A stretch of 26,865 bases of DNA from JABMRP01 sp964444795 (GCA_964444795.1 CAYUIQ010000115.1:1-26865); one strand, 5' to 3'; positions 8,237 to 16,525 are shown, numbered from the stretch's first letter. Notes: generated by a model from the sequence alone, not told the origin. Translations and numbers: made by a program.

Positions 8237-9595
8237 GTGACCATACGCCAAACCGATCAGACGAAGTTTTTGGGAGTCCTGGCCACGATCGGCTCGCTGG
8301 CGATGACGGTTTCCGCCGCGCAGGCCGAGGATGTTGGGAGCAAGGACGCTCACCCGAACGTCATTCTGATCATGGCCGACGACGTGGGTTACGAGTGTTT
8401 TGGCTGTTACGGCAGCCGCCAATATCGGACACCCAACATCGATCGGCTTGCCCGGGCTGGGATGCGATTCAATCATTGCTACGCGCAGCCGCTTTGTACG
8501 CCGAGCCGGGTGAAGATCATGACCGGTTTGTCCAACGTCAGAAACTACTCGGCCTTTTCGATCCTCCGGCGCGATCAACGCACCATCGGCCAGTTCTTCC
8601 AGAGTGCCGGGTACAAGACCATGGTTGCCGGCAAATGGCAGTTGCTGGGCGCGGAACATTACCCCCCCCGCTTTCGGGAAAAGGGAACCGGGCCGCGCGA
8701 CGCCGGATTCGACCACGCGTGCCTCTGGCAGGTCGATCGGCTCGGGTCCCGATTCTGGAACCCGCTGCTTTACATCGACGGCGAGAATCGCCAGTTTGGC
8801 CCGGACGAGTACGGGCCGGATATCGTCACCGATCACATCACCGACTTCATGGCCGCCAGTCGAGACAAGCCGTTCTTCGTCTATTATCCGATGATCCTGG
8901 TCCACAGCCCGTTCTTGCCGACGCCGGGTAGCAAGTCGCGCCAGAGCAAGGACCGGCAGCGAAACTTCGAGGACATGGTCGGCCATATGGACACGATCGT
9001 CGGCCGCATCGTGGAGAAGACCGAGGAGTTGAAGATTGCCGACCGAACGCTCATCCTCTTCACCGGCGACAACGGCACCCATGGAACGATTCGTTCGACG
9101 CTCGGAGATCGTGTTGTGCAAGGCGGCAAAGGCAAGACGACCGACGCCGGTACGCGCGTGCCGCTGGTCGTTCGCTGGCCGGGTGTTGTGCCCGAGGGCC
9201 GGGTGAGCAACGATCTGGTCGACTTCTCGGACTTCCTGCCCACGCTGCTCGAAGCGGCCGGCGCCGCCGTGCCCGAGGGTTTGGACGGCCGGAGTTTCCT
9301 GCCGCAACTGCGTGGCGAAGCCGGCAGCCCGCGCGAGTGGATCTACTGCTACTACTGCCCTCGTCCCGAGCGCACGCCGCCGGCTCGGTTCGTTCGCGAC
9401 CAGCGGTGGAAGCTCTACGGCGACGGCCGGTTCTTCGATATCGCCGCCGATCCACTGGAGAAGGAGCCCTTGGAGAAAGTGGATCGTGACACGGCGGCCG
9501 GCGCCGCTCGACGCAAACTCCAAGCCGCGCTGCAATCCATGCCGGCAAAGGGGCAATCGCTGCTGGAGTTTCCGATATCGGGGGCAAAGAGGTAG
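8237..9595 (+). CDS. Secreted sulfatase (FGly, type I)
   Basis: 452 residues, predicted to hydrolyse sulfate esters outside the cytoplasm. GTG start at 8237 with AGAGGGA seven bases upstream. Residues 1-30 are a signal peptide ending SAAQA. Metal-site Asp48-Asp49 lie in IMADDVGYECFG. The sulfatase signature C-T-P-S-R is at 87-91; Cys87 would be converted to formylglycine by a maturase not present in this window. The metal-binding Asp278-Asn279 lie in FTGDNGTHG. The C-terminal part is compact (RDQRWKLYGDGRFFDIAADP). The downstream transporter starts 2 bases after the stop, so the pair is probably translationally coupled. Substrate cannot be read from sequence; polysaccharide sulfate is likely given the nearby fucosidase. 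There is no sign of truncation. Confidence 0.93.
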   Translation: MTIRQTDQTKFLGVLATIGSLAMTVSAAQAEDVGSKDAHPNVILIMADDVGYECFGCYGSRQYRTPNIDRLARAGMRFNHCYAQPLCTPSRVKIMTGLSNVRNYSAFSILRRDQRTIGQFFQSAGYKTMVAGKWQLLGAEHYPPRFREKGTGPRDAGFDHACLWQVDRLGSRFWNPLLYIDGENRQFGPDEYGPDIVTDHITDFMAASRDKPFFVYYPMILVHSPFLPTPGSKSRQSKDRQRNFEDMVGHMDTIVGRIVEKTEELKIADRTLILFTGDNGTHGTIRSTLGDRVVQGGKGKTTDAGTRVPLVVRWPGVVPEGRVSNDLVDFSDFLPTLLEAAGAAVPEGLDGRSFLPQLRGEAGSPREWIYCYYCPRPERTPPARFVRDQRWKLYGDGRFFDIAADPLEKEPLEKVDRDTAAGAARRKLQAALQSMPAKGQSLLEFPISGAKR

Positions 9596-9597
9596 CC

Positions 9598-10860
9598 ATG
9601 AAAAGGAACCGGCGGGCATTCATTACACTGGTCGGACCGGGTTTGATGCTGGCCGCGACCGGTGTCGGGGCGGGCGACCTCGCCGGCGGGGCCTTTGCCG
9701 GGATGAAGCTCGGTACGGCCGTGCTCTGGGCCGTCGTGCTGGGCGCTGCGTTCAAGTTCGTGATCACCGAGGGTCTGGCACGATGGCAACTGGCCACCGA
9801 CACCACGCTGCTCGAAGGGGCCGTTCTGCGACTCGGCCGGCCCGTCCAGTGGCTCTTTCTCGTCTATCTGCTCGCCTGGACGTTTGGCGTCGGCGCTTCG
9901 CTGATCAGCGCCTGCGGCGTGGCGGCGCATGCGCTGTTTCCGGTGTTCGCCGATCCCGTGCATGGCAAGATCTTTTGGGGTGTGCTGCACTCGTTGGTCG
10001 GGCTGGTGATGGTGCTCGTCGGCTCGTTCCGCTTCTTTGAGAGAATGCTGGGAGCGATGGTGGCGATCATGGTCGCGGTGGTGCTCGTGACCGCCGTGAT
10101 GCTTGCCCCCGACTACCGCGAGGTGGCCAGGGGACTTTGCGTGCCCCGGGTGCCGGATAAGCCCGAGGCGATCGCCTGGACGCTGGCCTTGATGGGCGGA
10201 GTGGGCGGCACGCTCACCGTGTTGTGCTACGGCTACTGGATTCGCGAAGAAAACCGCACCGGTGGCAAGGACTTGACGCTCTGCCGCGTCGATTTGGGTG
10301 TGTCGTACGCCGTCATGGCCCTGTTCGGTATCGCCATGGTGATTATTGCCTCCGGCATGGAACTCAGCGGCAGGGGCGCCACGCTCGTGGTGGATCTTGC
10401 CAACCGTCTGGAGTTGGGGACAACCGTGCGGCTTTTGTTTCTCGGCGGCGCCTGGGCGGCCATGTTCAGCAGCCTGGTGGGCGTATGGCAGGCGGTCCCC
10501 TACCTGTTCGCCGATTTCTGGCAACTGTTTCGCGCCCGCGGCCGCGTCGACCCCGAGGATTTCCACCCCCGGATCGTCCACCGCAAAGGCTGGGCCTACC
10601 GCGGCTACCTCTTGGTGATCGCGATTGTGCCACTGGCCGGGCTGGGATACGACTTCGAGCTGGTGCAGAAGGTCAACTCCGTGTTCGGCGCCCTGGTCAT
10701 GCCCATGATTGCGGCCGTACTCCTGATCCTCAACGGCCGGACGGCCTGGGTCGGGCGAGAATTTCGCAACCGCCCACACACGGCGGCGATCCTGGTGGCC
10801 ATTCTGCTCTTCTTCGCCTGGGTCGGCGGACCGAGACTCGTCGCAGTCTTTGCCGGCTGA
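9598..10860 (+). CDS. Nramp (SLC11)-like membrane transporter lacking canonical metal-site motifs
   Basis: 420 residues with about eleven hydrophobic segments. The N-terminus GPGLMLAATGVGAGDLAGG (13-31) lines up with TM1 of Nramp divalent-metal/proton transporters. Where canonical members have Asp-Pro-Gly-Asn, this protein has GVGAGD (Asp27). The TM6 Met-Pro-His motif is also absent, the region reading LALMGGVGGTLTVLCYGYW. The fold assignment is reasonable, but transported ion and mechanism may differ. The start overlaps the sulfatase end: AAAGAGG spans the sulfatase stop and the ATG follows two bases later, implying co-expression. A role tied to sulfatase activity, such as supply of a divalent cation, is only inference. 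The gene ends just before the low-GC restriction-modification island. Confidence 0.75.
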   Translation: MKRNRRAFITLVGPGLMLAATGVGAGDLAGGAFAGMKLGTAVLWAVVLGAAFKFVITEGLARWQLATDTTLLEGAVLRLGRPVQWLFLVYLLAWTFGVGASLISACGVAAHALFPVFADPVHGKIFWGVLHSLVGLVMVLVGSFRFFERMLGAMVAIMVAVVLVTAVMLAPDYREVARGLCVPRVPDKPEAIAWTLALMGGVGGTLTVLCYGYWIREENRTGGKDLTLCRVDLGVSYAVMALFGIAMVIIASGMELSGRGATLVVDLANRLELGTTVRLLFLGGAWAAMFSSLVGVWQAVPYLFADFWQLFRARGRVDPEDFHPRIVHRKGWAYRGYLLVIAIVPLAGLGYDFELVQKVNSVFGALVMPMIAAVLLILNGRTAWVGREFRNRPHTAAILVAILLFFAWVGGPRLVAVFAG

Positions 10861-10992
10861 CCCCTGGATACTTCCGATATGGCATCCTTCACTTCCCCAG
10901 GGAGAGCAGATTGGCGAGCGGCGTCCGGACGCGGGATGCGGTAATATGGGAGGTCTTGGGTGTATGGGTTCCCGGTTCGCAGGGAATGGCTG

Positions 10993-11021
10993 TTCTCGGT
11001 AGAATGAAAATCTGTTATCAT
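10993..11021 (+). promoter_or_regulatory. Possible promoter of the restriction-modification operon
   Basis: An AT-rich stretch precedes vsr. An extended -10, TGTTATCAT (11013-11021), lies with the weak -35-like TTCTCG at 10993-10998, 17 bases from TATCAT. An alternative -10, TAGAAT, is at 11000-11005. A small inverted repeat, CATGT / ACATG at about 11019-11036, overlaps the probable transcript start and could be an operator; no controller (C) protein gene is present in the operon. Upstream, 10861-10990 holds a 12-bp perfect palindrome, GCGTCCGGACGC (10921-10932), and nothing else recognised. Confidence 0.4.
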
Positions 11022-11053
11022 GTGATATTGAACATGCGTACACAAAATAAGAT

Positions 11054-11461
11054 ATGGACACCCTGACGCCCGCCCAGCGCAGCGAGCAAATGAGCCGGGT
11101 TCGGTCGAAAGACACGAAGCCCGAGTTGGCGGTTCGTCGGCTAGTCCACTCACTGGGATATCGGTATAGGTTGCACGGAAAGAAGCTGCCGGGAAATCCG
11201 GACCTAGTGTTCGCCAGCCGACAAAAGGTTATCTTCGTTCATGGCTGTTTCTGGCACCGCCACCCGCGTTGCAGGAACACTCGCCTGCCCAAGTCAAGAC
11301 TCGATTTCTGGAAACCGAAGCTAGAAGCAAACCGAAAACGCGACTTACGAAACCAACGTAAGTTACGTCAGCTTGGCTGGCGGTATCTTGTTGTCTGGGA
11401 GTGTGCGACCAGCGACGTGGACCGGCTTTCGGAGAAGATTGTAGCCTTTTTGGAGGAGTGA
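11054..11461 (+). CDS. vsr: Very short patch repair (Vsr) DNA mismatch endonuclease
   Basis: 135 residues, the usual length for Vsr. Vsr enzymes nick the strand containing a T:G mismatch left by deamination of 5-methylcytosine, so that the C:G pair can be restored; they typically travel with C5 methyltransferases. Matching features: the MSRVRSKDTKPE N-terminal block (Glu24), PGNPDLVF with catalytic Asp50, FVHGCFWH with His63 and His68, and NRKRDLRNQRKL with Asp97. The zinc-type HPRC residues and LPKSRLDFW segment are also present. First gene of a three-gene operon, with its methyltransferase starting 5 bases after its stop. Codon use and GC are lower than in the flanking genes, consistent with transfer. 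Recognition sequence is presumably that of the adjacent methylase (inference). Confidence 0.95.
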   Translation: MDTLTPAQRSEQMSRVRSKDTKPELAVRRLVHSLGYRYRLHGKKLPGNPDLVFASRQKVIFVHGCFWHRHPRCRNTRLPKSRLDFWKPKLEANRKRDLRNQRKLRQLGWRYLVVWECATSDVDRLSEKIVAFLEE

Positions 11462-11466
11462 TAGCC

Positions 11467-12639
11467 ATGAGATCCGTCGAACTATTCGCGGGGGCTGGTG
11501 GTTCAGCGATAGGTTCTGCCCTTGCCGGTTTTCAACATGAGGCAGTCTTGGAGTGGAATAGGAATTGCGTTGCGACAATTCAAGAGAACCAAAGGCTTGG
11601 CGTCAAGCCGGTGGCGGATTGGCCAGAGGTTGAGCCGGTCGACGTGAAGGAGTTTGACTTTCGGCCATACCGCGGCGTTGATCTGGTTGCGGGCGGTCCC
11701 CCTTGTCAACCATTCTCGATTGGCGGAAAGCACGGAGGGTACAGGGATGACAGAAACCTCTTTCCAGAAATGGTCAGGGCGGTAGGAGAGATTGAGCCGA
11801 AGGTAGTCATGGTTGAAAATGTTTTTGGGTTGCTCCGCCCGGCGTTTGCCGATTTCTTTGAGTATGTGCTATTGCATCTCCAATATCCGCTCCACAAACG
11901 CAAGAACGATGAGAAGTGGGAGGAGCACTTGACACGGCTTGAGAAACACCACGCGAGGAGAAAACGCCCTGACTACAAAGTGTTCTTCCGTAAGCTAAAT
12001 GCAGCCGATTACGGAATTCCCCAGAAGCGTTTTCGTGTCTTCATCGTTGCATTTCGATACGACGTTTTCACGGACTGGTCATTCCCCGAACCAACCCACG
12101 ACGAAGACAACCTTCTGCACAGCCAGTGGGTGACGGGTGAGTATTGGGATGAACATGAAGTCGCCAAACGTTCAAGACCGACAATGCCGACACGTATCAC
12201 GAAGCGAGTCGAACGGCTGAGGGACCGACGCTTGTTTCCACTCGATGGTCAGCGTTGGCGTACCGTCCGCGATGCAATAGCCGACTTGCCGGATGCTCGC
12301 AAACCAAGGCTTGCCGCCCGGGTGACCAATCACCGGCTTAACCCTGGGGCACGAGTTTACAAGGGCCATACTGGAAGCCCGTTGGACGAACCGGCGAAGG
12401 CATTGAAGGCGGGTGACCACGGCGTTCCCGGTGGTGAAAACATGCTCGCTTATGCCAGCGGCGAAGTGCGGTACTTCACGGTACGAGAGGCCGCGAGAAT
12501 CCAGACGTTTCCCGATAGTTTCGTCTTTAAGGGCGCGTGGACCGAGGCAATGCGGCAACTCGGAAACGCCGTTCCCGTTACGCTCGCCAACGCAGTCGCG
12601 GGCAGTATTAAGAGACACTTGCGGGGGAGCAACACATAA
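11467..12639 (+). CDS. DNA (cytosine-5) methyltransferase of a type II restriction-modification system
   Basis: 390 residues. Transfers a methyl group from SAM to C5 of a cytosine in the recognition site, protecting host DNA from the adjacent endonuclease. The start at 11467 puts SAM-binding motif I (ELFAGAGGSAIG) at the N-terminus as usual and has GGAGGAG from the end of vsr upstream. Motif IV is GGPPCQPFS with catalytic Cys80, motif VI is ENVFG (Glu117), motif VIII is YGIPQKRFRVFIV, and the C-terminal motifs are REAARIQTFPD (IX-X) and QLGNAVPV. The target-recognition region lies at about 200-340. All catalytic motifs are intact. The downstream endonuclease start overlaps its stop by one base (TAATG). 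Target is likely that of its Eco29kI-like partner (CCGCGG), but the TRD alone cannot prove this. Confidence 0.96.
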   Translation: MRSVELFAGAGGSAIGSALAGFQHEAVLEWNRNCVATIQENQRLGVKPVADWPEVEPVDVKEFDFRPYRGVDLVAGGPPCQPFSIGGKHGGYRDDRNLFPEMVRAVGEIEPKVVMVENVFGLLRPAFADFFEYVLLHLQYPLHKRKNDEKWEEHLTRLEKHHARRKRPDYKVFFRKLNAADYGIPQKRFRVFIVAFRYDVFTDWSFPEPTHDEDNLLHSQWVTGEYWDEHEVAKRSRPTMPTRITKRVERLRDRRLFPLDGQRWRTVRDAIADLPDARKPRLAARVTNHRLNPGARVYKGHTGSPLDEPAKALKAGDHGVPGGENMLAYASGEVRYFTVREAARIQTFPDSFVFKGAWTEAMRQLGNAVPVTLANAVAGSIKRHLRGSNT

Positions 12640-13307
12640 TGGCCAAGAAAGCCCGGAGACGGCGAGAACTTTCCGTGGAAGTTCCGTTTAATCCGTTGGA
12701 TAAAGCGAATCTGGGGGAAAGCGTTGCGGACGCTATGCTGAGGAACGCGCCCGCGCGATTGCCGCTGGAGGAGAGTTTCATAGCGGCGGGCATATACGCT
12801 CTCTATTACGTCGGCGGATTCCCGCTCTACGCAAACATAACCAAGCACAACATGAACAATCAGTTTAAGTGGCCCATTTACGTTGGCAAGGCAGTGCCAC
12901 CCGGTTCTAGGAAGGGAGGCTTTGGCCTTGGCGAAAACCCTGGAACGGTTCTCAAGAGTCGTATCCGAGAACATGAGCGCTCGATTGAACAAAGTAAGAA
13001 TCTGGGGATAGAACACTTCTACTGCCGCTATCTGGCCGTGGAAGATATTTGGATTCCACTTGGCGAGTCACTGCTGATTGAGCAAACGTCTCCGCTTTGG
13101 AACAAGGCCTTGGACGGCTTTGGGATACACAAGCCTGGTGAAGGACGTGGTGAACAGGCTTTGTCGCTCTGGGATACGATCCACCCTGGAAGGAAACTGG
13201 CGGAGGGCTTGCCACCGAACAAGGTTCCAAAGACCGAAATCGTCGATGCGGTTGAACAATCTATCGCCAGCCATCCGTTGAATTCGCGGGAAAGCAGCGA
13301 GCAGTAG
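12639..13307 (+). CDS. Eco29kI-like type II restriction endonuclease (GIY-YIG nuclease)
   Basis: 222 residues, close to the size of Eco29kI, a GIY-YIG restriction enzyme known to cut CCGCGG. Catalytic pattern is complete: Tyr53 in AGIYALYYVGG, Tyr81 in WPIYVGKAVPPG, Arg108 and His112 in SRIREH (R-x3-H), Glu143 in LGESLLIEQ, and Asn155 in PLWNKALDGFG. The spacing between Glu143 and Asn155 equals that of the Eco29kI Glu/Asn pair as I recall it. An N-terminal basic segment (KKARRRRE) may help DNA contact. The ATG overlaps the methyltransferase stop (TAATG), so M is translated before R. The stop lies 16 bp from the convergent sulfatase gene. The specificity is inferred from family. Confidence 0.92.
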   Translation: MAKKARRRRELSVEVPFNPLDKANLGESVADAMLRNAPARLPLEESFIAAGIYALYYVGGFPLYANITKHNMNNQFKWPIYVGKAVPPGSRKGGFGLGENPGTVLKSRIREHERSIEQSKNLGIEHFYCRYLAVEDIWIPLGESLLIEQTSPLWNKALDGFGIHKPGEGRGEQALSLWDTIHPGRKLAEGLPPNKVPKTEIVDAVEQSIASHPLNSRESSEQ

Positions 13308-13323
13308 CCGTCGGATGACCCGC

Positions 13324-14886
13324 TTAGTTGCCGTTCACCCTCGTCTGGCTTCGCGCCAGCATCTTCTCCAGACGGGCTTTCATCTCGATTGCCTTTTCGG
13401 GGTGCTGGAGAATGACGTTTCGGGCTTGCGCGGGGTCGGATCGCAGATCGTAGAGCTGCGCCGAGGGAGCGTCGGGGCGGAGACGGTTGCCCAGGACATC
13501 GCTGTTGACCTGGTTCGTCAGCGCGTGCGCGGCCGGCCCGCCTAAACCGTGCTCGCCGATTCGCCGGCCGCCGAACCCGCCGGCGCCGGCCGCCGAGATG
13601 TAGACAAAATCGCCGCTGCGCAGGGCAAGATGTCGCTTGCTGCGTGGGGAAATGACCAGGTGGTCGCGGATCGGTTCGTCCGGCTCGCCGACCAGCGCGG
13701 CGAGCATGTTGACGCTGTCCGGACCCTCTCCTTCCCGTAGCGGACGGCCGATCACCGCCGCCAGCGTTGCCAGCATGTCGACGTTGCAGATCAGTTGATC
13801 GGACTTCGAGCCGGCGGGGATCTTGCCGGGCCAGCGAACGATCCACGGAATGCGATGACCGCCTTCCCACGCGTCGAATTTGAACCCCAGCAAATCGCCG
13901 TTGAGCCGGTGCCCGCGCTTCCAAGCGGCCTGGCCACCCTGATTGAGCATCCCGCCGTTGTCGCTGGTGAAAATCACCAGCGTGTCGTCGGCAAGCTGTA
14001 ATTCATCGAGCGCGGCCATGATCTCCTCGACAATCCAATCCAACTCGTGGATGAAGTCTCCGTATCGGCCGCACTGGCTGGTTCCTTTGAACCGCGGTGC
14101 GGGCGTGAACGGGTGGTGGATATTCGTCGTGGCCAGGTAGAGAAAGAACGGCTTGTCGCGAGGTTGCTTCATCCACGCGACGGCCTTTTCCTTGATTGTG
14201 GTGCCGACCGTCTCGTCATCGTACATCGCATGCGCCTTCTTCCCGCCGCCAATCACGGATAGCCCAAACTTCTCGGGAAAGACCTTGGTGGGCGCGGCCG
14301 TGCTGTACTTCAGCGGGTCGGCCGGATCGAGCCCGACGACCTGATGATCTTCGACGTAGACAAAGGGCGGATGGCTGTTGACCACCGGCACGCCGAAATA
14401 ATGGTCAAACCCCAATTCCAGCGGGCCGGGCCGCAGCGGTTTGTTCCAATCGGTATTACTCTGGCTGCCAAACCCGAGATGCCATTTGCCGAAGCAGGCC
14501 GTGTCGTAGCCGGCTTCTTTGAACAGGCGCCCGATCGTCAGCCGCCCGGTGTCGATGACCAAGGGGCTGCGGAGCATCACCGGACCCCAGAGATTGTCCT
14601 TGCGGCTCGGATACCGCCCGGTCAGCAGCGCGTAACGCGACGGAGTGCAGACGGCCGATGCCGAGTGGGCGTCGGTAAACATGCGGCCCTGCCTCGCCAA
14701 ACGATCAATCGCGGGGGTCTCTACCCGGGTGGCTCCATAGCAACTCAAATCACCGTACCCCAGGTCGTCGGCAAAAATCAGCACGACGTTGGGCTTCTCG
14801 CCGGCCGAGCCGATGGACGGGACCGACATCGCAAGAAGCACGTTTGCGGCCAGAGCGGCGAACAAGTGTCTTGAAACCGTATTCAT
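13324..14886 (-). CDS. Secreted sulfatase (arylsulfatase-like, FGly type)
   Basis: 520 residues, predicted to be exported (signal peptide 1-28, ending GSAG) and to hydrolyse sulfate esters. Metal ligands Asp40-Asp41 are in LIFADDLGYGDLSCYG; the FGly motif C-T-P-S-R-Y-A-L-L-T-G-R begins at Cys80; FGKWHLGFG supplies the conserved Lys/His; FTSDNGG carries the second Asp-Asn pair. It is a fuller-length sulfatase than the one at 8237, and the two differ enough to suggest different substrates. Start at 14886 with GGAGAA close upstream. The ankyrin-repeat gene lies 130 bp upstream on the same strand. Its stop faces the restriction endonuclease gene across 16 bp, so it marks the right edge of the low-GC island. 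No change of frame or missing key residue is seen. Confidence 0.94.
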   Translation of the reverse strand: MNTVSRHLFAALAANVLLAMSVPSIGSAGEKPNVVLIFADDLGYGDLSCYGATRVETPAIDRLARQGRMFTDAHSASAVCTPSRYALLTGRYPSRKDNLWGPVMLRSPLVIDTGRLTIGRLFKEAGYDTACFGKWHLGFGSQSNTDWNKPLRPGPLELGFDHYFGVPVVNSHPPFVYVEDHQVVGLDPADPLKYSTAAPTKVFPEKFGLSVIGGGKKAHAMYDDETVGTTIKEKAVAWMKQPRDKPFFLYLATTNIHHPFTPAPRFKGTSQCGRYGDFIHELDWIVEEIMAALDELQLADDTLVIFTSDNGGMLNQGGQAAWKRGHRLNGDLLGFKFDAWEGGHRIPWIVRWPGKIPAGSKSDQLICNVDMLATLAAVIGRPLREGEGPDSVNMLAALVGEPDEPIRDHLVISPRSKRHLALRSGDFVYISAAGAGGFGGRRIGEHGLGGPAAHALTNQVNSDVLGNRLRPDAPSAQLYDLRSDPAQARNVILQHPEKAIEMKARLEKMLARSQTRVNGN

Positions 14887-15016
14887 TGTTTCTCCAGTTC
14901 ACGTTAGCGGTTGGAAGATCGCATCGGCGGCCTGCTGGACAAAAGGAGAGGAACGATGATTCGCATGAACGTTTGCTTGAGGGCCGGGAGAATCCGTTTT
15001 ACCGACACCCGCCGGC

Positions 15017-16525
15017 TCAGTAGCCGTTCCACGCCGCCAGCGCGAGCGCCGCGGCGGTTGCGAACATCACTCCGCCACATATGGCGAACACGCCGAACAG
15101 AAATTTCCCCAGCTTCGCCAAGGCCGAGTCGCCCTCGAACATCTCCGAGTCGCGAACGTCGATGAGCGTGCGCTCTCCGGTCTCCACGTTGACGCGGTAC
15201 GTCTCGGTTTGATACCCCCCGGACAGCAGCAACGACCCCACAACGACGATGCCGGTAACCGCCCCCACGGATCCGACAAACTCGGCATCGACCTGGAACC
15301 CCAGAAAGACCACAAACGCCCACACTCCCACCCACGCCAGCAACGCCGGGATGCGGAGGATAACTCCCAACTTCTCCCCCAGGGCCGCCAGCAAGAGCCA
15401 CACGACGCCCGAAACGATCCCTAGGACCACGGTCAGCCATTGCGGCATGAAACGCCGCTCCAGCACCATCCGGGCGATCTCCAGGGCGTCCTTGTCCTTC
15501 TGCGTCTCCGGTGGGTCCTTGCCGATCCGCTCGATCCGTGCCTCGGCCAACTCCATCGGGCTTTTCGGGAAAAACGACAGCGAGCCCTTGAGGTTGACCG
15601 CCGCCCCGGCCTCCAGGAGAATCCGGACCATGTCCACGCGGTCAGCCTGAATCGCCAGGTGCAGCGGCGTATGGCCGTCGGTGTCCCTGGCGTTGACGTC
15701 CGCGCCCTCCTCAAGCAAGATCCGTGCGAACCGTGTTGCCCCGCCCTCGGCCGCGGCATGGAGGAGCGTCCGGTCATCTTCGGTCTCCCCAGCGCAATAG
15801 CGGAAGGCCAGGTCGACCGTCGCCCCCGACTCGACCAGCAGGACCAGCATCTCGTCGGGGGACTCTCTGCGTACAGCCCATTCCAGCGGGGTCCGCCCGT
15901 TCCACTCCGAATGGACGTCCGCTCCGTGGCGGATCAGCGCGGCAGCGCCGCGGGCTTCGCCCACGTATGCGGCCTGGTGCAACGGCTGAGAACCGTTGTC
16001 GGTGACGGTGTCTACCCGGGCGCCGTGCCGCACTAGCAGGTCGATCACCCGCGGATCGCTTGCCCGGCGGCTCGCCAAATGAAGGGGGGTGACGCCCGTG
16101 GGGGTCCGTGCTTTCACATCGGCGCCGTGCTCGATGAGCAGGGCGATGGTCTCCAGGTCTGCGTCAATCCCGCAGACCACGTGAAGGGGCGTCTGACCGG
16201 AGTCGTTGGTCGCGTCGACCGACGCGCCGGCCTCCAATAGAGCCCGGGTGCTGTCGGTACGACCCCGGGAGAGCGCACTGTGCAGGGGCGTGTTGCCCCG
16301 TTCGCCCTTGGCGTTCGGATCGGCGCCGGCGGCGAGCAGTTCGCGAACCTTCTCGATCCCCGTCGGCCATGTGGCGGCCTTGTGCAGCGGGGTGTCGTAC
16401 CCCGGAAGCGTTGGGCTTACATATTCCGGCTTCGTGGTTTGCGCGGCTGGCGCGCCATCGTGACCCGTGTTCAGGGCTGTCAGTAAGGCTACGGACAGGA
16501 GACAGACGGAGTGTTTGGAGGGCAT
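15017..16525 (-). CDS. Secreted/membrane ankyrin-repeat protein with four C-terminal membrane segments
   Basis: 502 residues from the ATG at 16525, chosen because it gives a signal peptide (MPSKHSVCLLSVALLTALN); the frame is open to 16591 but without a ribosome-binding site or signal there. About eight ankyrin repeats span residues 40-310 (for example DGHTPLHLAIQADRVDMVRI, each with TPLH or a variant and a GADV-type turn). A charged helix (about 325-355) follows, then four hydrophobic segments at about 361-382, 388-415, 420-440 and 478-500. A soluble loop between the third and fourth (ETYRVNVETGERTLIDVRDS) is polar. Topology suggests ankyrin repeats outside the cytoplasmic membrane, acting as a protein-binding platform; the partner is unknown. 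Divergent from the TonB receptor gene, with 272 bp between the starts. Confidence 0.85.
   Translation of the reverse strand: MPSKHSVCLLSVALLTALNTGHDGAPAAQTTKPEYVSPTLPGYDTPLHKAATWPTGIEKVRELLAAGADPNAKGERGNTPLHSALSRGRTDSTRALLEAGASVDATNDSGQTPLHVVCGIDADLETIALLIEHGADVKARTPTGVTPLHLASRRASDPRVIDLLVRHGARVDTVTDNGSQPLHQAAYVGEARGAAALIRHGADVHSEWNGRTPLEWAVRRESPDEMLVLLVESGATVDLAFRYCAGETEDDRTLLHAAAEGGATRFARILLEEGADVNARDTDGHTPLHLAIQADRVDMVRILLEAGAAVNLKGSLSFFPKSPMELAEARIERIGKDPPETQKDKDALEIARMVLERRFMPQWLTVVLGIVSGVVWLLLAALGEKLGVILRIPALLAWVGVWAFVVFLGFQVDAEFVGSVGAVTGIVVVGSLLLSGGYQTETYRVNVETGERTLIDVRDSEMFEGDSALAKLGKFLFGVFAICGGVMFATAAALALAAWNGY

Noticed and set aside
10861..13323. Restriction-modification island as part of a prophage or integrative element
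   Set aside because: No integrase, phage gene, tRNA target or flanking direct repeat is visible in the window.
14904..15440. 178-codon minus-strand open frame near the ankyrin gene
   Set aside because: It overlaps the ankyrin gene's membrane region in another frame and reads as low-complexity Arg/Gly.
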